From assembly GCA_031308135.1 (NCBI GenBank), contig JAHLJT010004567.1, positions 36,716,389-36,780,388 on the forward strand: 64,000 nucleotides of DNA. Reading direction: 5' to 3'. Shown piece by piece: positions 38,796 to 48,290 of the stretch. Position numbers and translations under genes: made by a program. The stretch comes from Acheta domesticus. Its lineage: Eukaryota; Arthropoda; Insecta; Orthoptera; Gryllidae. Below the pieces are notes generated by a model. It made no database searches. It was not told the origin of the DNA and was given only the letters and a program-made list of their open reading frames with translations. The number at the start of each line of letters is the position of its first letter. Position 1 is the first letter of the stretch.

Positions 38796-39065
38796 CACAT
38801 GGGCAATGGATGTTCCAGTCGTCCTCGACCGCTACCTGAGGGCGCTGGTGAGCGTGACGTCAGTAATGATGCGAGAAACGCCCGCCGGGGGGCGCGACCA
38901 TCGCCAAACCGCCCGCAGCGCCTGCGCTGCGCCGCTATCAGCTGCGGGGGCGGGGCAGAGGGGATAGCCGTGCGGATCGCGGCAGTGTCACAGGGCGGCG
39001 GGTCGCAGGGCATCGCGGGTCGCGGCACGCGAGGCTATCGGCGCTCGCGCCCCCGGGAGGCGGCG
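38796..39065. other. CpG island, left half (split by a transposon)
   Basis: GC/CpG-dense block that ends in CCCGGGAGGCGGCG exactly at the start of the Transib-like element. The GC-rich sequence resumes at the other end of that element (41343). Before the insertion the two blocks were one island. Confidence 0.7.
39061..39065. repeat. 5-bp target-site duplication, left copy (CGGCG)
   Basis: CGGCG directly precedes the CACAGTG end. The identical CGGCG directly follows the other end at 41343-41347. A GC-rich 5-bp duplication is the published hallmark of Transib insertions. Confidence 0.85.
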
Positions 39066-39104
39066 CACAGTGATCAATTTTGCTTCGCTAGGTGGACAAA
39101 AATC
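39066..39104 (+). repeat. Left terminal inverted repeat, RSS-like
   Basis: CACAGTG (39066-39072) is a perfect consensus V(D)J heptamer. After exactly 23 nt (39073-39095) comes ACAAAAATC (39096-39104), one mismatch from the nonamer ACAAAAACC. It pairs with 41304-41342 in inverted orientation; the spacers also agree closely (ATCAATTT..GC.TCGCTAG.TGG). Confidence 0.85.
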
Positions 39105-40322
39105 ATTTCTCGAAATCTGGAGGTCATAGAAAAGCGAAATTTGGCTGAGATACTTAGAAGATCAATCAAAATAAACTGACATATGTGTAACATCTATTCT
39201 GAGTCTTTCACTGTAACAATATTTATCGAAAACATTTCAGTATAGATATTTGTCGCAATTATAAATGGCAGTCATTTTTTGGTCAAACAGAATGAGGTAA
39301 TACTAAATAAACAATTTTTAATTTTCACCGTAATCGTCATTGGCACTCCTACGAGCAAGCGCATGCAGCACTCAGAGCTGCGCCTTCGAAAAATACTTTG
39401 TTTTAAAAGACGTGAAATAATGCGAAAAGTGGTCTGATTGAGACATTTCATTGAGTATGTTTTTCTTTAATTTGAAATAATCCTAAAATAGTATTTTTGA
39501 AATATGTTTTTTAATTAAATCAAACCAGAAAACAAAGATTGAAAGAATAAAACATAGAGTTCTAGGATTATCCCAGAGAATTTCCTCAGATTGTGCTGTT
39601 CTAGCGGACACTGAAGAGAGACAACGCTTGAAACAAACATATCCGCATCTGACGCAGTAGTTTCTCCCTCCGAGAAATGTTGCTTGTAGGTGCTGTGACC
39701 TCCACTTCCGTCACAACCCCATTTCCAAACCATCTGCAAATTTTTCTCAGTTTTTCCATCACAAATTTTCAAAATATTGGTAATGATTTCCTGGATTTTG
39801 CACAAACGCGTTAAAGTCAGATCTAAAATGTTCTGAAGGTTAATTTGAGCCAAAGAATCAGTTAGAGTAACAGTCGAATTAGCCGGATAACGTTGAGTTT
39901 TTGCTTCCAAGATTTTGTAGCATTTTTTACATTTTTTTCTGAGCGCACCTTCTCTTAGTGTTATGTTCGCGTTACGAGTCTTCAGGAGACTTCTTTTCAG
40001 TGCATCTTCAGGAGAATACTATTCCTGCTTTGCTACACTGGATTCTGCTGCGCGCTTCATTCTACTCAGGGTTCTAGGAGAACTAGTTGACGCCTGTTCT
40101 ATGACATCGGCAACCTTCCTTTGGCCACTTAACCGAAAACTTACGCTGAACGGCAAATGGCAATTCGGAGGAGCTTCTTTCTGATAACATGTCGCTGACC
40201 TTTAGCTTCTTCCCTCGTTCGCTACTTTCGTGAAAGAGCTTCTTTGGTCTTCCTCGTCTCGTTGTGGGGGATTTTGAACATTATGATATGGTGAACTCTT
40301 CACTGTGCCATGCAGAGAATTT

Positions 40323-40336
40323 ACTAGACAGTTTTT
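40323..40336. repeat. SINE target-site duplication, left copy
   Basis: ACTAGACAGTTTTT here matches ACTAGACAGCTTTG at 40548-40561 on the other side of the SINE, about 12 of 14 bases. Confidence 0.75.
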
Positions 40337-40337
40337 T

Positions 40338-40547
40338 GTTGTTATTTTAGGTCGCATCAACTATTCGGTCATTAGCAAACACTATTGGATGTAACGTTAT
40401 GGTATGAGGATGAAACGATATAGTGATGATAGGGGGTGAAAGGCTGAACACACACAACCATGCCCGAGGCGGGACTCGAACCCGTGACCCCACAGTCCAA
40501 GACCACTACGGCACTACTGCCGTAACGATTTCGGCCACCGGGCCGGC
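40338..40547 (-). mobile_element. tRNA-derived SINE inserted in the transposase
   Basis: Read on the minus strand from 40546: CCGGCCCGGTGGCCGAAATCG (A-box region), then GGGTTCGAGTCCCGCC (an excellent RNA polymerase III B-box), CGGGCATGGTTGTGTGTG, a ~100-bp body, and an A-rich tail (AAAATAACAACAAAA). The tRNA-like head is about 85 nt. It is flanked by target duplications ACTAGACAGYTT at 40323 and 40548. The CGGGCATGG + TG-repeat junction is one I associate with abundant orthopteran SINEs. The insertion lies inside the second coding exon of the Transib-like transposase, so it is younger than that element. Confidence 0.85.
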
Positions 40548-41303
40548 ACTAGACAGCTTTGTTTCTGCTCGGTGACACTGTTTCCAACGCTTTGCGAGGT
40601 TGTAACTGATGCCCTGATTTTCTTGCGCATTTCCTCCTCAGTTGATTTCGACCCTTTTTCAAGTCTCAATCGTGATATAACATAATTCAATGAATTATTT
40701 TTATTTTCAAGTATTGTGACATTCTGAACACTAACTTCTCTACGCACGAACTCGAACAGTTCTCTTCGAGTAACAGCACCGCGCGAGAGTGCAGTTCCTA
40801 AAAAAGAAGAGCATATCTCACAAAGTTGCGGATAGATGCACGAAATATTTTACCAGCGCAGAGAAGAGATATGTGGTAATGAGTCAGTACAATTTTGAAC
40901 GCGAAAATAAATGAGCTTTTTTTTGTAGAGCTACACGAAATTTGAATCATGTAAAATCCATCTACATAAAACATAGTGTTAAAATAATTTTTTTTATCAG
41001 TATAATTTCGGGAAATACCTTCAAGAATTGGTGTTACCAGAGATAGATATACCTGTGTTAGAGTGTTCCATGTCGTCACTGTCGAATTTCAGCTTGTAGC
41101 GATCAGTACAGACACTCATTCATAAGATTGCTGAATCGCGACTGGAGATAGCACGGGCGGAGGCGCACCGACCGCTGACTTCTGGACATTGCCACATCAT
41201 ACCCATTGGTGTCAGTGTGTTCAAAAACACATTTTCGTGTGCTCTGGTTTATGTACTTCGAAGTAATATCGATTTTAAATTTCTTCAAGAAAGTTGATTT
41301 TTG

Positions 41304-41342
41304 CATTTTTGTCCAGCTAGCGACGCGAAATTGATCAGTGTG
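41304..41342 (-). repeat. Right terminal inverted repeat, RSS-like
   Basis: Read inward on the minus strand: CACACTG (41342-41336), 23 nt, then ACAAAAATG (41312-41304). The heptamer differs from CACAGTG at one base and the nonamer from ACAAAAACC at two. This is the end nearest the transposase start. Confidence 0.85.
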
Positions 41343-41870
41343 CGGCGCGGCCAGGAATCTCGACCTTTCCGCCTCTCCCCCGGCTGCCCCGCGCGCACAC
41401 GCTCCGCCCGCGTCACTGACGCCCGCGCGCAAGTCACCGTCGCTGACCCCGCCGACACCGCGTCGCCAGCGCCCCGCAGCCGCTGCCCTCTACCGCGGGC
41501 CGCCGCAATGCCTCCTATCGCCTCGGAAGTCGGATAGGCGGCGGCGGCGGAGACTCCCCGGTTCGCAGACGTCAGCACAGCCCCCGTCGCCGCACAGAAC
41601 ACACCCGAGGAGCGACCGGTGCGAGGTGGCGGCGCGAAAGGGGGGCTACGGCTCCGGGCTGGACCCGGACGGTGGAGCCCGCGGGAACGGATGGATGCGC
41701 ACCGGACGCGGCGGCCCGACGCGCGGAAATTGCGGCCCGGCGGCCCCGCGCGAAAAACAGCTGCGGCGCGAGCACGCAAAAACCTGCTCCGGCGCCTCTA
41801 GCGACAAGCAAGGACCCGAGGCAGCCAAGGTTCCGAATAAGGTAGACACGGGAGCTGGAAACGGGTAGAA
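41343..41870. other. CpG island, right half (split by a transposon)
   Basis: Starts with the right CGGCG duplication and continues as CpG-dense DNA for about 500 bp. It is the continuation of the island at 38796-39065. Frames of up to 176 codons across it are compositional. Confidence 0.7.
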
Positions 41871-42190
41871 CTCCAAGAACACAAAACTACTGCCAGTCGA
41901 GTGACACGGAACAACAGGGGTGGGGCGGTGACTGAAAGGGAAGGCATCCAGGCACAGCCGCGGCCGTAACAAGATTCGCTAACAAACAGCAGGGCTCGCC
42001 TGCGCGCCGCACGCGCGGCCCGGTGCGTTCACGGTCCCAATTAGCGGCAGGGACCGGCACGCAGGCGCGCGGACGTGCGTGCAGCGTGTCCTCTTCCGCT
42101 CCGCTTCGCGCTGCTGCGGAAGGGCAGGACGCCACACGGGCCTTCAGGGGAGAGACCGCAGGGGACGGCGGTGCTTCGTTAGTGCGATAA
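41871..42190. other. CpG-rich block
   Basis: CpG-rich patch (densest at about 41990-42090, GCGCGCCGCACGCGCGGCC) separated from the previous island by about 100 bp of mixed sequence. It is probably part of the same island cluster. Confidence 0.5.
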
Positions 42191-42776
42191 ACAGGGCAAA
42201 AATAGCGCAAAGGAAAGAATTAGTGGCTATCTGCGCGCATATCTGTCGGGTGACGGGCCAGCCGGCAGCGTACGGCGAGGCCATCTGACGCCAGACATCG
42301 GGGAGTCCGGGATGTAATGGAAGGTTATGGCTCCGCCACTTATCAACTAACGCAGTCACGGCACTGCTGTGCAGCGCTTTCCTTTCGACACACGCAGTGG
42401 ATCGAAGGGGAAATCTAATTTAAACCAAGCAAGACGTACTGGTAACCAAAGATAAGAGCTGAAAGTTGTTAGATCCCCGCACTACATTTGTCTTCGAATT
42501 CATTCTGTACCAAAGAACCACTCGCAGAATAAAGAACATATTGAATTTAAACGAGTTAATTTTTCGACTTGATATTCTTAGTACTTTTTTAGGAAAACCG
42601 TAAGAATAAACATTAGGGAAACGTGGTTTACCAGAAAAGTGGATATAACAAATATATTTTGTACATTTCACGTAAACAATGACTTGGGCGCTCGTGGCAA
42701 CCGGTGACATTTTATCCACAGCGCCTACGATTTGTTGGGGTATTTGCAGTTCAAACTTCAGTGTGCGCGCTAGACA
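42191..42776. other. Spacer, nothing recognised
   Basis: Mixed, then AT-rich DNA without recognisable genes. Confidence 0.45.
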
Positions 42777-42990
42777 GCGAGAGAGAAAGAGGGAGGGAGG
42801 GAGGGAGGGAGAGAGAGAGTGTGAGAGTGAGAGAAGAGCAAGAAAGATCAGAGAGCGATAAGCAAGAGGTGAGCGAAGAGGGAACGACAGGGAGGGTGAA
42901 CGAAAGAGAGAAGGGCACGCGAGAGTAGAGATGAGAGAGCAGAGAGGCAAAGAGATAGAGCAGAGAAGACGAAAGAATGGGGAAGGAGGA
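42777..42990. repeat. Polypurine (GA/GAGG) tract
   Basis: About 210 bp that are almost entirely purine on the + strand, opening with GAGAGAAAGAGGGAGGGAGG and continuing as GA-rich words. Such tracts can form triplex DNA and bind GAGA-type factors. The long minus-strand frame over it (Ser/Leu-rich) is a by-product. Confidence 0.85.
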
Positions 42991-43874
42991 CACAAAGAGA
43001 TCCTTAAAATCAATGTAATTAAATTTAAGAAGTGCATGGGAAACACACTGCGAATCTTCACGCTCTTCGTTCTGTAACTTTTCTTGCCACAAAACGATAA
43101 GCATGTTCGAAAAAAAGGCGTATCCTTTGAAATTCAACGAGACACTCGGAATTCTGGTAACATTCTCATCACGAAAATGTACTGATACGGTGAAAATATC
43201 TTCCGTAATATTCATGTAAACATTGAACATAAGTTGAATCATGAGTCATTTTCGTCTAATCTCGATTTCAATAAGACAATGACAGAATTTTAGGTGTTAG
43301 AAAACATATATATTACAAGAAAACAAACACCGCGCTTTACTCTGGACGGTGCGAAGCGGTTACTAGGTGACGAATATTTGTTGACAAGCAACGTGGTGGT
43401 AGCTGCGCGAAGATTGTCTGATTAATTTAAGTGGGATATCGCCGTGTTATATGTAATAGGGAGCATAGAATTTGGAACATTAATGGAACAATTCTTGCAA
43501 GGAATTAAATTAAAACATCAAGAGAGAAGCAGATGACTTCGGCGACGACCGGCGCGAAGAGGGATTTTCGGCACGGAAGCCAAGGGTGATATGAACTGCG
43601 TGGCGTCATTTCACAACGCCTAGACAACTCGGTACCGTTATTAACTAGATGTATGCAATCACATTGATATTGTTAAACAAAATTCAAATTATTTCAATAA
43701 ATGAAATTATTGTTGTGCCAAATTATACACAATTATTTGTAATAGAAATAATTTCAGACTTCAGGCTTCTCTGTACAAAGAGCGACCCGGTGACAACCAG
43801 CCTGCAGGTAAGCGTGGTGTCATCATATCGAACCCAACTGAGCTAGCAAAATTAAAGTAAATAATTCATTATTA

Positions 43875-43906
<32 letters not shown>

Positions 43907-45305
43907 GAGAGAGACTCGTCAAAATTGGTAGTTAATTCACATTCTGCTATGGAAAGGGTCCAATTTGAATGCACAATATCTAGTAGAATTTCGATTCATC
44001 GAAAAGATCTTGAACACACCATTGGCCTCTGCAGCCCGGTTCATCAATGCGTTTCGGTTCCTCGGTTTCAGAGATAAAACATATTAGCAATAAAAATCAA
44101 AGTATGTTCCTCAATATCCATGTTTTCAATGCATTGATAACACTGCGTGATACGATTATATTAATATAATTATTATAATATGACACACACTTTGTATGCA
44201 GTCATGCAATGCACACATTCTGTAAGGGCAAAATATTTTCTCAAATCACAAAGCTTTCATAACGGTAAATATTAATTGCAATTCAGTAACGGGAAATATG
44301 ACAAAATTCATGATGCATTGCACATAGGCCTTTCAAAGTGCAAACTACGAAATCAGCTTCATTTACATAATACATGGAAATATATACTAATGAATATCAA
44401 GTAAAGAACTTTAAAAGAATTGAAATTAAAAAAGTACATGGCGAATTATTCAAGCAGAAACGAAAATGTAGATTGCAAACAACAAATGTGTGAATGCACT
44501 CATACTTCCCAGCACCTACCGGATTTCACAACTTAGCAAAAGCGGCATTGCTCGCGCATTTATTTATCACATTTAGCTGTTAGAAAGCTGGCGTGCACTG
44601 TATTGCCAGGGATTTGCGACAAGATGCTTCACACTAACACAAAACATCCACGTTTATAGCGAGTTTAGGTTAAAAAATATATAATCAATAAGTATAATCA
44701 AATTTCCAATTTTTATTGAAGATATACATTATCAAACTCAAGTGTCAGTGTTGCCAGGGAATTGTATTCATTTAACATAAACATGTGTTAGAAAACTGAA
44801 TTTCATCTATTCTAGTGTACATCCGCAATATTCGGTTTGTCCCGTTCCCAACCCAAACCCCACAGTATATTTCATCCACTTTCTAACTAAAATAATTAAC
44901 AAATCTAATCTAAAAGAAAAATTAAGTACATTTACTCAAGCTTATGCTTTTTATGGAGTTTTATGTATCATACCAATACTTTCAAGGAATTCCCAATTAA
45001 AAAAATTATTTTAAAAGTATTTTTCAAAATTAAAAGATCTCCAATGCGAGATAACAGTAGATCGCAGGTTGACATAGGTTTTTATAATATCTAAAAGAAT
45101 GTCCTTGTTTCTGTTTTCAACCACCTTGAAAAGACGGTGTTTAAACTAAACTCATCTTTAAAGACCGGATTCTCATGCAGTAATACTCTCTAAAACGTGC
45201 AGTAAAAACACAAAAACGTGCAAAAGCATGCAATAAAAAGATCGAGACTTTGCAAAACAGTGTTTATGTAGTCTAAATTCACCAGTTAATCCACTTATCA
45301 ACTAA
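42991..45305. other. AT-rich stretch, no gene recognised
   Basis: About 2.3 kb of AT-rich DNA. Apart from the short CT/TA/GA palindrome annotated separately, I see no supported feature. Confidence 0.45.
43873..43914. repeat. (CT)n(TA)8(GA)4 palindromic microsatellite
   Basis: A CT run, a TA run (43891-43906) and a GA run follow each other. Positions 43883-43914 form a perfect 32-bp palindrome that could extrude as a cruciform. Confidence 0.9.
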
Positions 45306-45770
45306 TTACTTTCCCGTATATAAACGTGTATACGGAGTAATATACGTAGTGTAGTGAAAGTTATGTTATGCTGCGCGTAACATAATGTATGGCGGATTTT
45401 CGGCAGAAAAACATTCATTGCCGGGCACTGACAACAAAAAAATGGATAAATCCAGTTGCTAAATTAAGAAGAAAAAACCCTAACACTTGGTGTAGCCTGA
45501 ATCCGTTTTGTGAGTCCTTGATACCGAAAAATCAATTGACAGCAAAACGTCCGTCCCTCTGTGAACACCTCGAGCGCCTAAATCATACGCAGGAATTTTT
45601 TCAAATTGAAGGAACTCCTGTCGACTCGAAGCTTTGAGACTTTGAAAAAGATTCTATAAAATTTGGGGGTACTTTACATGAAGCCCCCCGGACATTTTGA
45701 AAACTACAAAAACAAGATTTTCGGAAAAACCGCTCGGAATTTTTTCTTTAAACTTTTGATAGGGATAGTG
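45306..45770 (+). repeat. Left long terminal inverted repeat
   Basis: Pairs with 48215-48678; similarity continues to the shared TAGGGATAGTG at its inner end. The small frame at 45389-45637 lies wholly within this repeat and is not a gene. Confidence 0.85.
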
Positions 45771-46225
45771 CGACAGTGCGATAGTGCGACGATTTGTTCA
45801 CATTATTATATTTATGATATATCTCTCCATCTCAGACAGCTCAGATCAACCGAATAAATCAAATTCATTTGATATCGATCTGCCGATTTCGAAGTTCGGA
45901 CGTGTTTGCCTTGTCGGATGCAACGTGACCGTGGCCGCGCTCTAGTGAGGGTTTGGAACATTCGGCCTTAACGGCCGTGTTAGGTCGAACGCGAATTCGG
46001 CAAAATACGGATCTACTCTGACCGTACCCTCATGTTGGCAAGTTCAGCAAAGGCTGACAAAACGGATTTATGATGCAATTGGGAAGACAGACACCGAATA
46101 TTGCTTTGGCTGAGCGGCCGCAACCAAGGGTCGCGGGGCGGACTTATCCATGCTGCAATAACTCAGCATCATGAAAGATACAGACGCTCAGTTCATAGGG
46201 CAACAAAATTAAGATTTGATACATA

Positions 46226-47133
46226 CGGAGGGCGTTCATAAAGTTCGTAACTTCAACCAGAAATAGTGCTAATATTCCTACGGGTGTACATGCACTGGAA
46301 GCGTAATTTCTTCTTCTATTGAACGTGCTTTTCCTTTTATGTTGGGCCGCTTGATAGAATCGCTGTAGCGTAAACAATCAAGATGGCTGCTTTGCTACGT
46401 AATGTCTCCGCGCGTGCCGTGATTAGTCATTTGCATTTGCAAGGGAAATCGGGGAAGGACATTCATGAGGAAACGGTGAAGGTGTACGGGGATAATGTTC
46501 CAGCATATGAGACAGTAAAGAAACGAAAAAGGTTGTTTCGGTGTAGGCACAAAGAGCTGGAAGACGTCTCCACCAAAGAAAGCAAAGACCCAGTCCTCTT
46601 CTGGGAAGGTGATGTCTGTTTTTTGGGATTATCGCGGTGTCATCCTAACAGAGTATGCCAGAAAAGGCCAGGCAATTCCTTCGCAGTTATTATCAAGAAC
46701 TATTGACAAAAGTGCGTAGAGATCAAGCGGGAAAGGCGAGGAATCACTGCAAGAGGTGTGCGTCTGCTGCATGACAACGTCCTTGCTCACACCGCTCAAG
46801 CAACTGTCGCACCTACGCTACGAAATTCTACCACATCCGCCGTATTCGCCAGATTTGGCACAAAGCGTTTTGTTCCTTTTTAGGAAATTGAAAGAATCAT
46901 TGCGAGGGGCAACATTTTGCCAGTGATGATCATGTGATTGCTGCGGTGGAATAATTGTTAGAGAACCAAACGCAGGACTTTTATAACGATGCAATAAGAC
47001 AAGTTAAACATCGCTGGGAAAATGTGTAAACTTGCAGGGATTTTATGTTGAATAGAACTAATATATTTGCGAAAGGTGATACTTCTATATTTTTCTTTCT
47101 ACCCAAAGGTACGAACTTTTTGAACGTCCCTCA
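46226..47133 (+). mobile_element. Internally deleted mariner nested in the long-TIR element
   Basis: Ends are CGGAGGGCGTTCATAAAGTTCGTA on the left and, inverted on the right, TGAGGGACGTTCAAAAAGTTCGTA. Both are flanked by TA (46224-46225 and 47134-47135), the mariner target duplication. At 908 bp it is well short of the ~1.3 kb of full mariners. Confidence 0.85.
46383..47055 (+). pseudogene. Mariner transposase, internally deleted and frameshifted
   Basis: The ATG at 46383 opens a good mariner-type N-terminal helix-turn-helix region (ISHLHLQGKSGKDIHEE, then VYGDNVPAYETVKK). About 40-80 codons later the frame jumps directly into the catalytic half. Spread over three frames are VFWDYRGVILTEY, LLHDNVLAHTAQ, PHPPYSPDLAQ, RKLKESLRGATF and the C-terminal FYNDAIRQVKHRWE. 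These supply the Asp residues of the D,D34D triad context, but the middle third of the protein is missing. The deletion and the frameshifts make it inactive. It lies between its own terminal repeats. Confidence 0.85.
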
Positions 47134-47619
47134 TATTAAAAGGCACTCACATACCACTCGAAATGTACTGCTGGGTTATGTCATAAACTATTTTTTTTCC
47201 TTCAATGAAACGTTTAAAAAAGATAAATTAAAACAAGTTCATAACATAAAAATTATATTTTATTCAAAACACTATGAATTTTGCAAATTCGTCCAATAAA
47301 ATTCCAAAAAATATGTAATTTTCACGCAGCATTACCTGAAACGAGCAATATCCTGCAGTAACCCCCCAAAAGTGCAATTTGGTGCAAAATAAAACAAGTA
47401 CTAAACTAGTGGTGCTACAGAATGGCAACTTTCCCGTATTAGTTTTCTATTTCGTTGGGTCGGGGCTAGCTATTTGGAATTGCCACACACTCGTGCCAGC
47501 TGCCATCTATCGCCGCCCGAAGTACAATTTTTGACATTTTCTTAATTTTTCTGTTTCCTAATAGTAGAACGCAAGGATTAATTTTAGAATATTCAAGAAC
47601 ACAAAAACCTCATCCTAAA

Positions 47620-48290
47620 TGGTAATTTTCTTTGAAAAATTTGAACCTTTTTTTAAGAAAATGACGTTTAAGCGCCACTGCAAATGCGAAATTTGCTGCT
47701 CTTTTTCACAGAAAATTTTTGAATTTACAAAAAACTTAATTTGAATTTGAAGCACTTACACTCACAAATATAATAATGTTTACATATTGCTGGTAATGTG
47801 CATATTAAAGATGTGAAAGATCTTTCAAAAAAATACACTTGTGTAATTTTTGAAAAATCAAAAAAACCCTCAAAATACACATTATGTCATATTAAAGAGT
47901 GCCATTAGGACTATCCGTTCCAAAAGTTTGAAGAAAAATATTGAAGCCATTTATGAGAAAATGGCGTTGGAGTGTTTCTAAAAAAGCGGGATTTTGAGCT
48001 ACTTTGACAGAAAACGGTTGAGTTTTTTGAGAAACTTTACTTGACATTATTTACAACACATGTACTCATTAATATAATTAAGTCAACAAATTGCCGATAA
48101 TGTAAATATTAAGGACGTGACAGACAAGTCAAAAAAATTAAATTTTTCCAATTTTTGGAAAAACAACATGATAGAGCAATATGGCGTTTATGTCATCTAG
48201 TAGAGTACATTTATCACTATCCCTACCACAAGTTTAAAGAAAAAATTTGGAGCCGTTTTCGAGAAAATTGTGAAAAAGTCCGGAGGGCTT
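47620..48290. repeat. Three diverged ~300-bp tandem modules
   Basis: The pattern 'GTTTGAAGAAAAATnTTGAAGCC..TTTnnGAGAAAATGGCG' recurs near 47628, 47926 and 48229. Each of the first two is followed by an AAAAATT/GAGCT..ACAGAAAA block, a TAATAT..GTnnACA block and TAATGT..ATATTAA..GTGAnAGA. The third runs into the right terminal repeat. Spacing is about 300 bp. They look like old tandem duplications of a subterminal segment. Confidence 0.6.

Larger units (their letters stand above)
39515..41119 (-). pseudogene. Transib/RAG1-like transposase, broken
   Basis: The best start is ATG at 41119 (MSVCTDRYKLKF...), preceded by an in-frame TGA. A first exon of 67 nt ends at 41053 before GTATAT. After a 255-bp intron with a TTCTTTTTTAG acceptor, exon 2 begins at 40797 in phase and stays open for about 80 codons (FVRREVSVQNV, LEKGSKSTEEEMRKKI) into a SINE. 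Beyond the SINE the same frame continues for about 35 codons to a TAA at 40204. After frameshifts, 39910-39515 carries KWGCDGSGGHSTYKQ followed by ASDADMFVSSVVSLQ. In RAG1 the first catalytic Asp lies in a similar 'CDGMGD' context followed by a beta-strand ending in Leu/Ile; the match is from memory. A shifted frame then reads EEILWDNPRT. The later Asp and Glu catalytic regions are absent. Confidence 0.7.
39066..41342 (-). mobile_element. Transib/RAG1-like DNA transposon, decayed
   Basis: A complete cut-and-paste element of 2277 bp, of which about 225 bp are a later SINE insertion plus its target duplication. Three features define it. It has imperfect terminal inverted repeats of about 39 bp starting CACAGTG and CACACTG. 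It has an exact 5-bp CGGCG target duplication. It carries minus-strand transposase remains with a CDGSGG motif. Both ends read as heptamer, 23-nt spacer, nonamer-like box, the layout of the V(D)J recombination signal. Transib is the transposon superfamily from which the RAG1 recombinase core is thought to derive, so ends of this form are expected for it. The coding part lacks the later catalytic Asp and Glu regions, so the element cannot be autonomous. Confidence 0.85.

Noticed and set aside
40456..40546. Possible tRNA gene
   Set aside because: A and B boxes are good, but the sequence runs into a TG-rich body and A-rich tail and is flanked by target duplications, so it is a SINE head, not a functional tRNA.
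43795..43856. tRNA-like string GCTAGCTCAGTTGGGTTCGA on the minus strand
   Set aside because: The A-box-like and B-box-like words are fused without the required ~35-nt spacing; treated as chance.
45389..45637. 82-codon open frame
   Set aside because: It lies entirely within the left inverted repeat of the 45306-48678 element, and the matching right arm does not keep the frame open.
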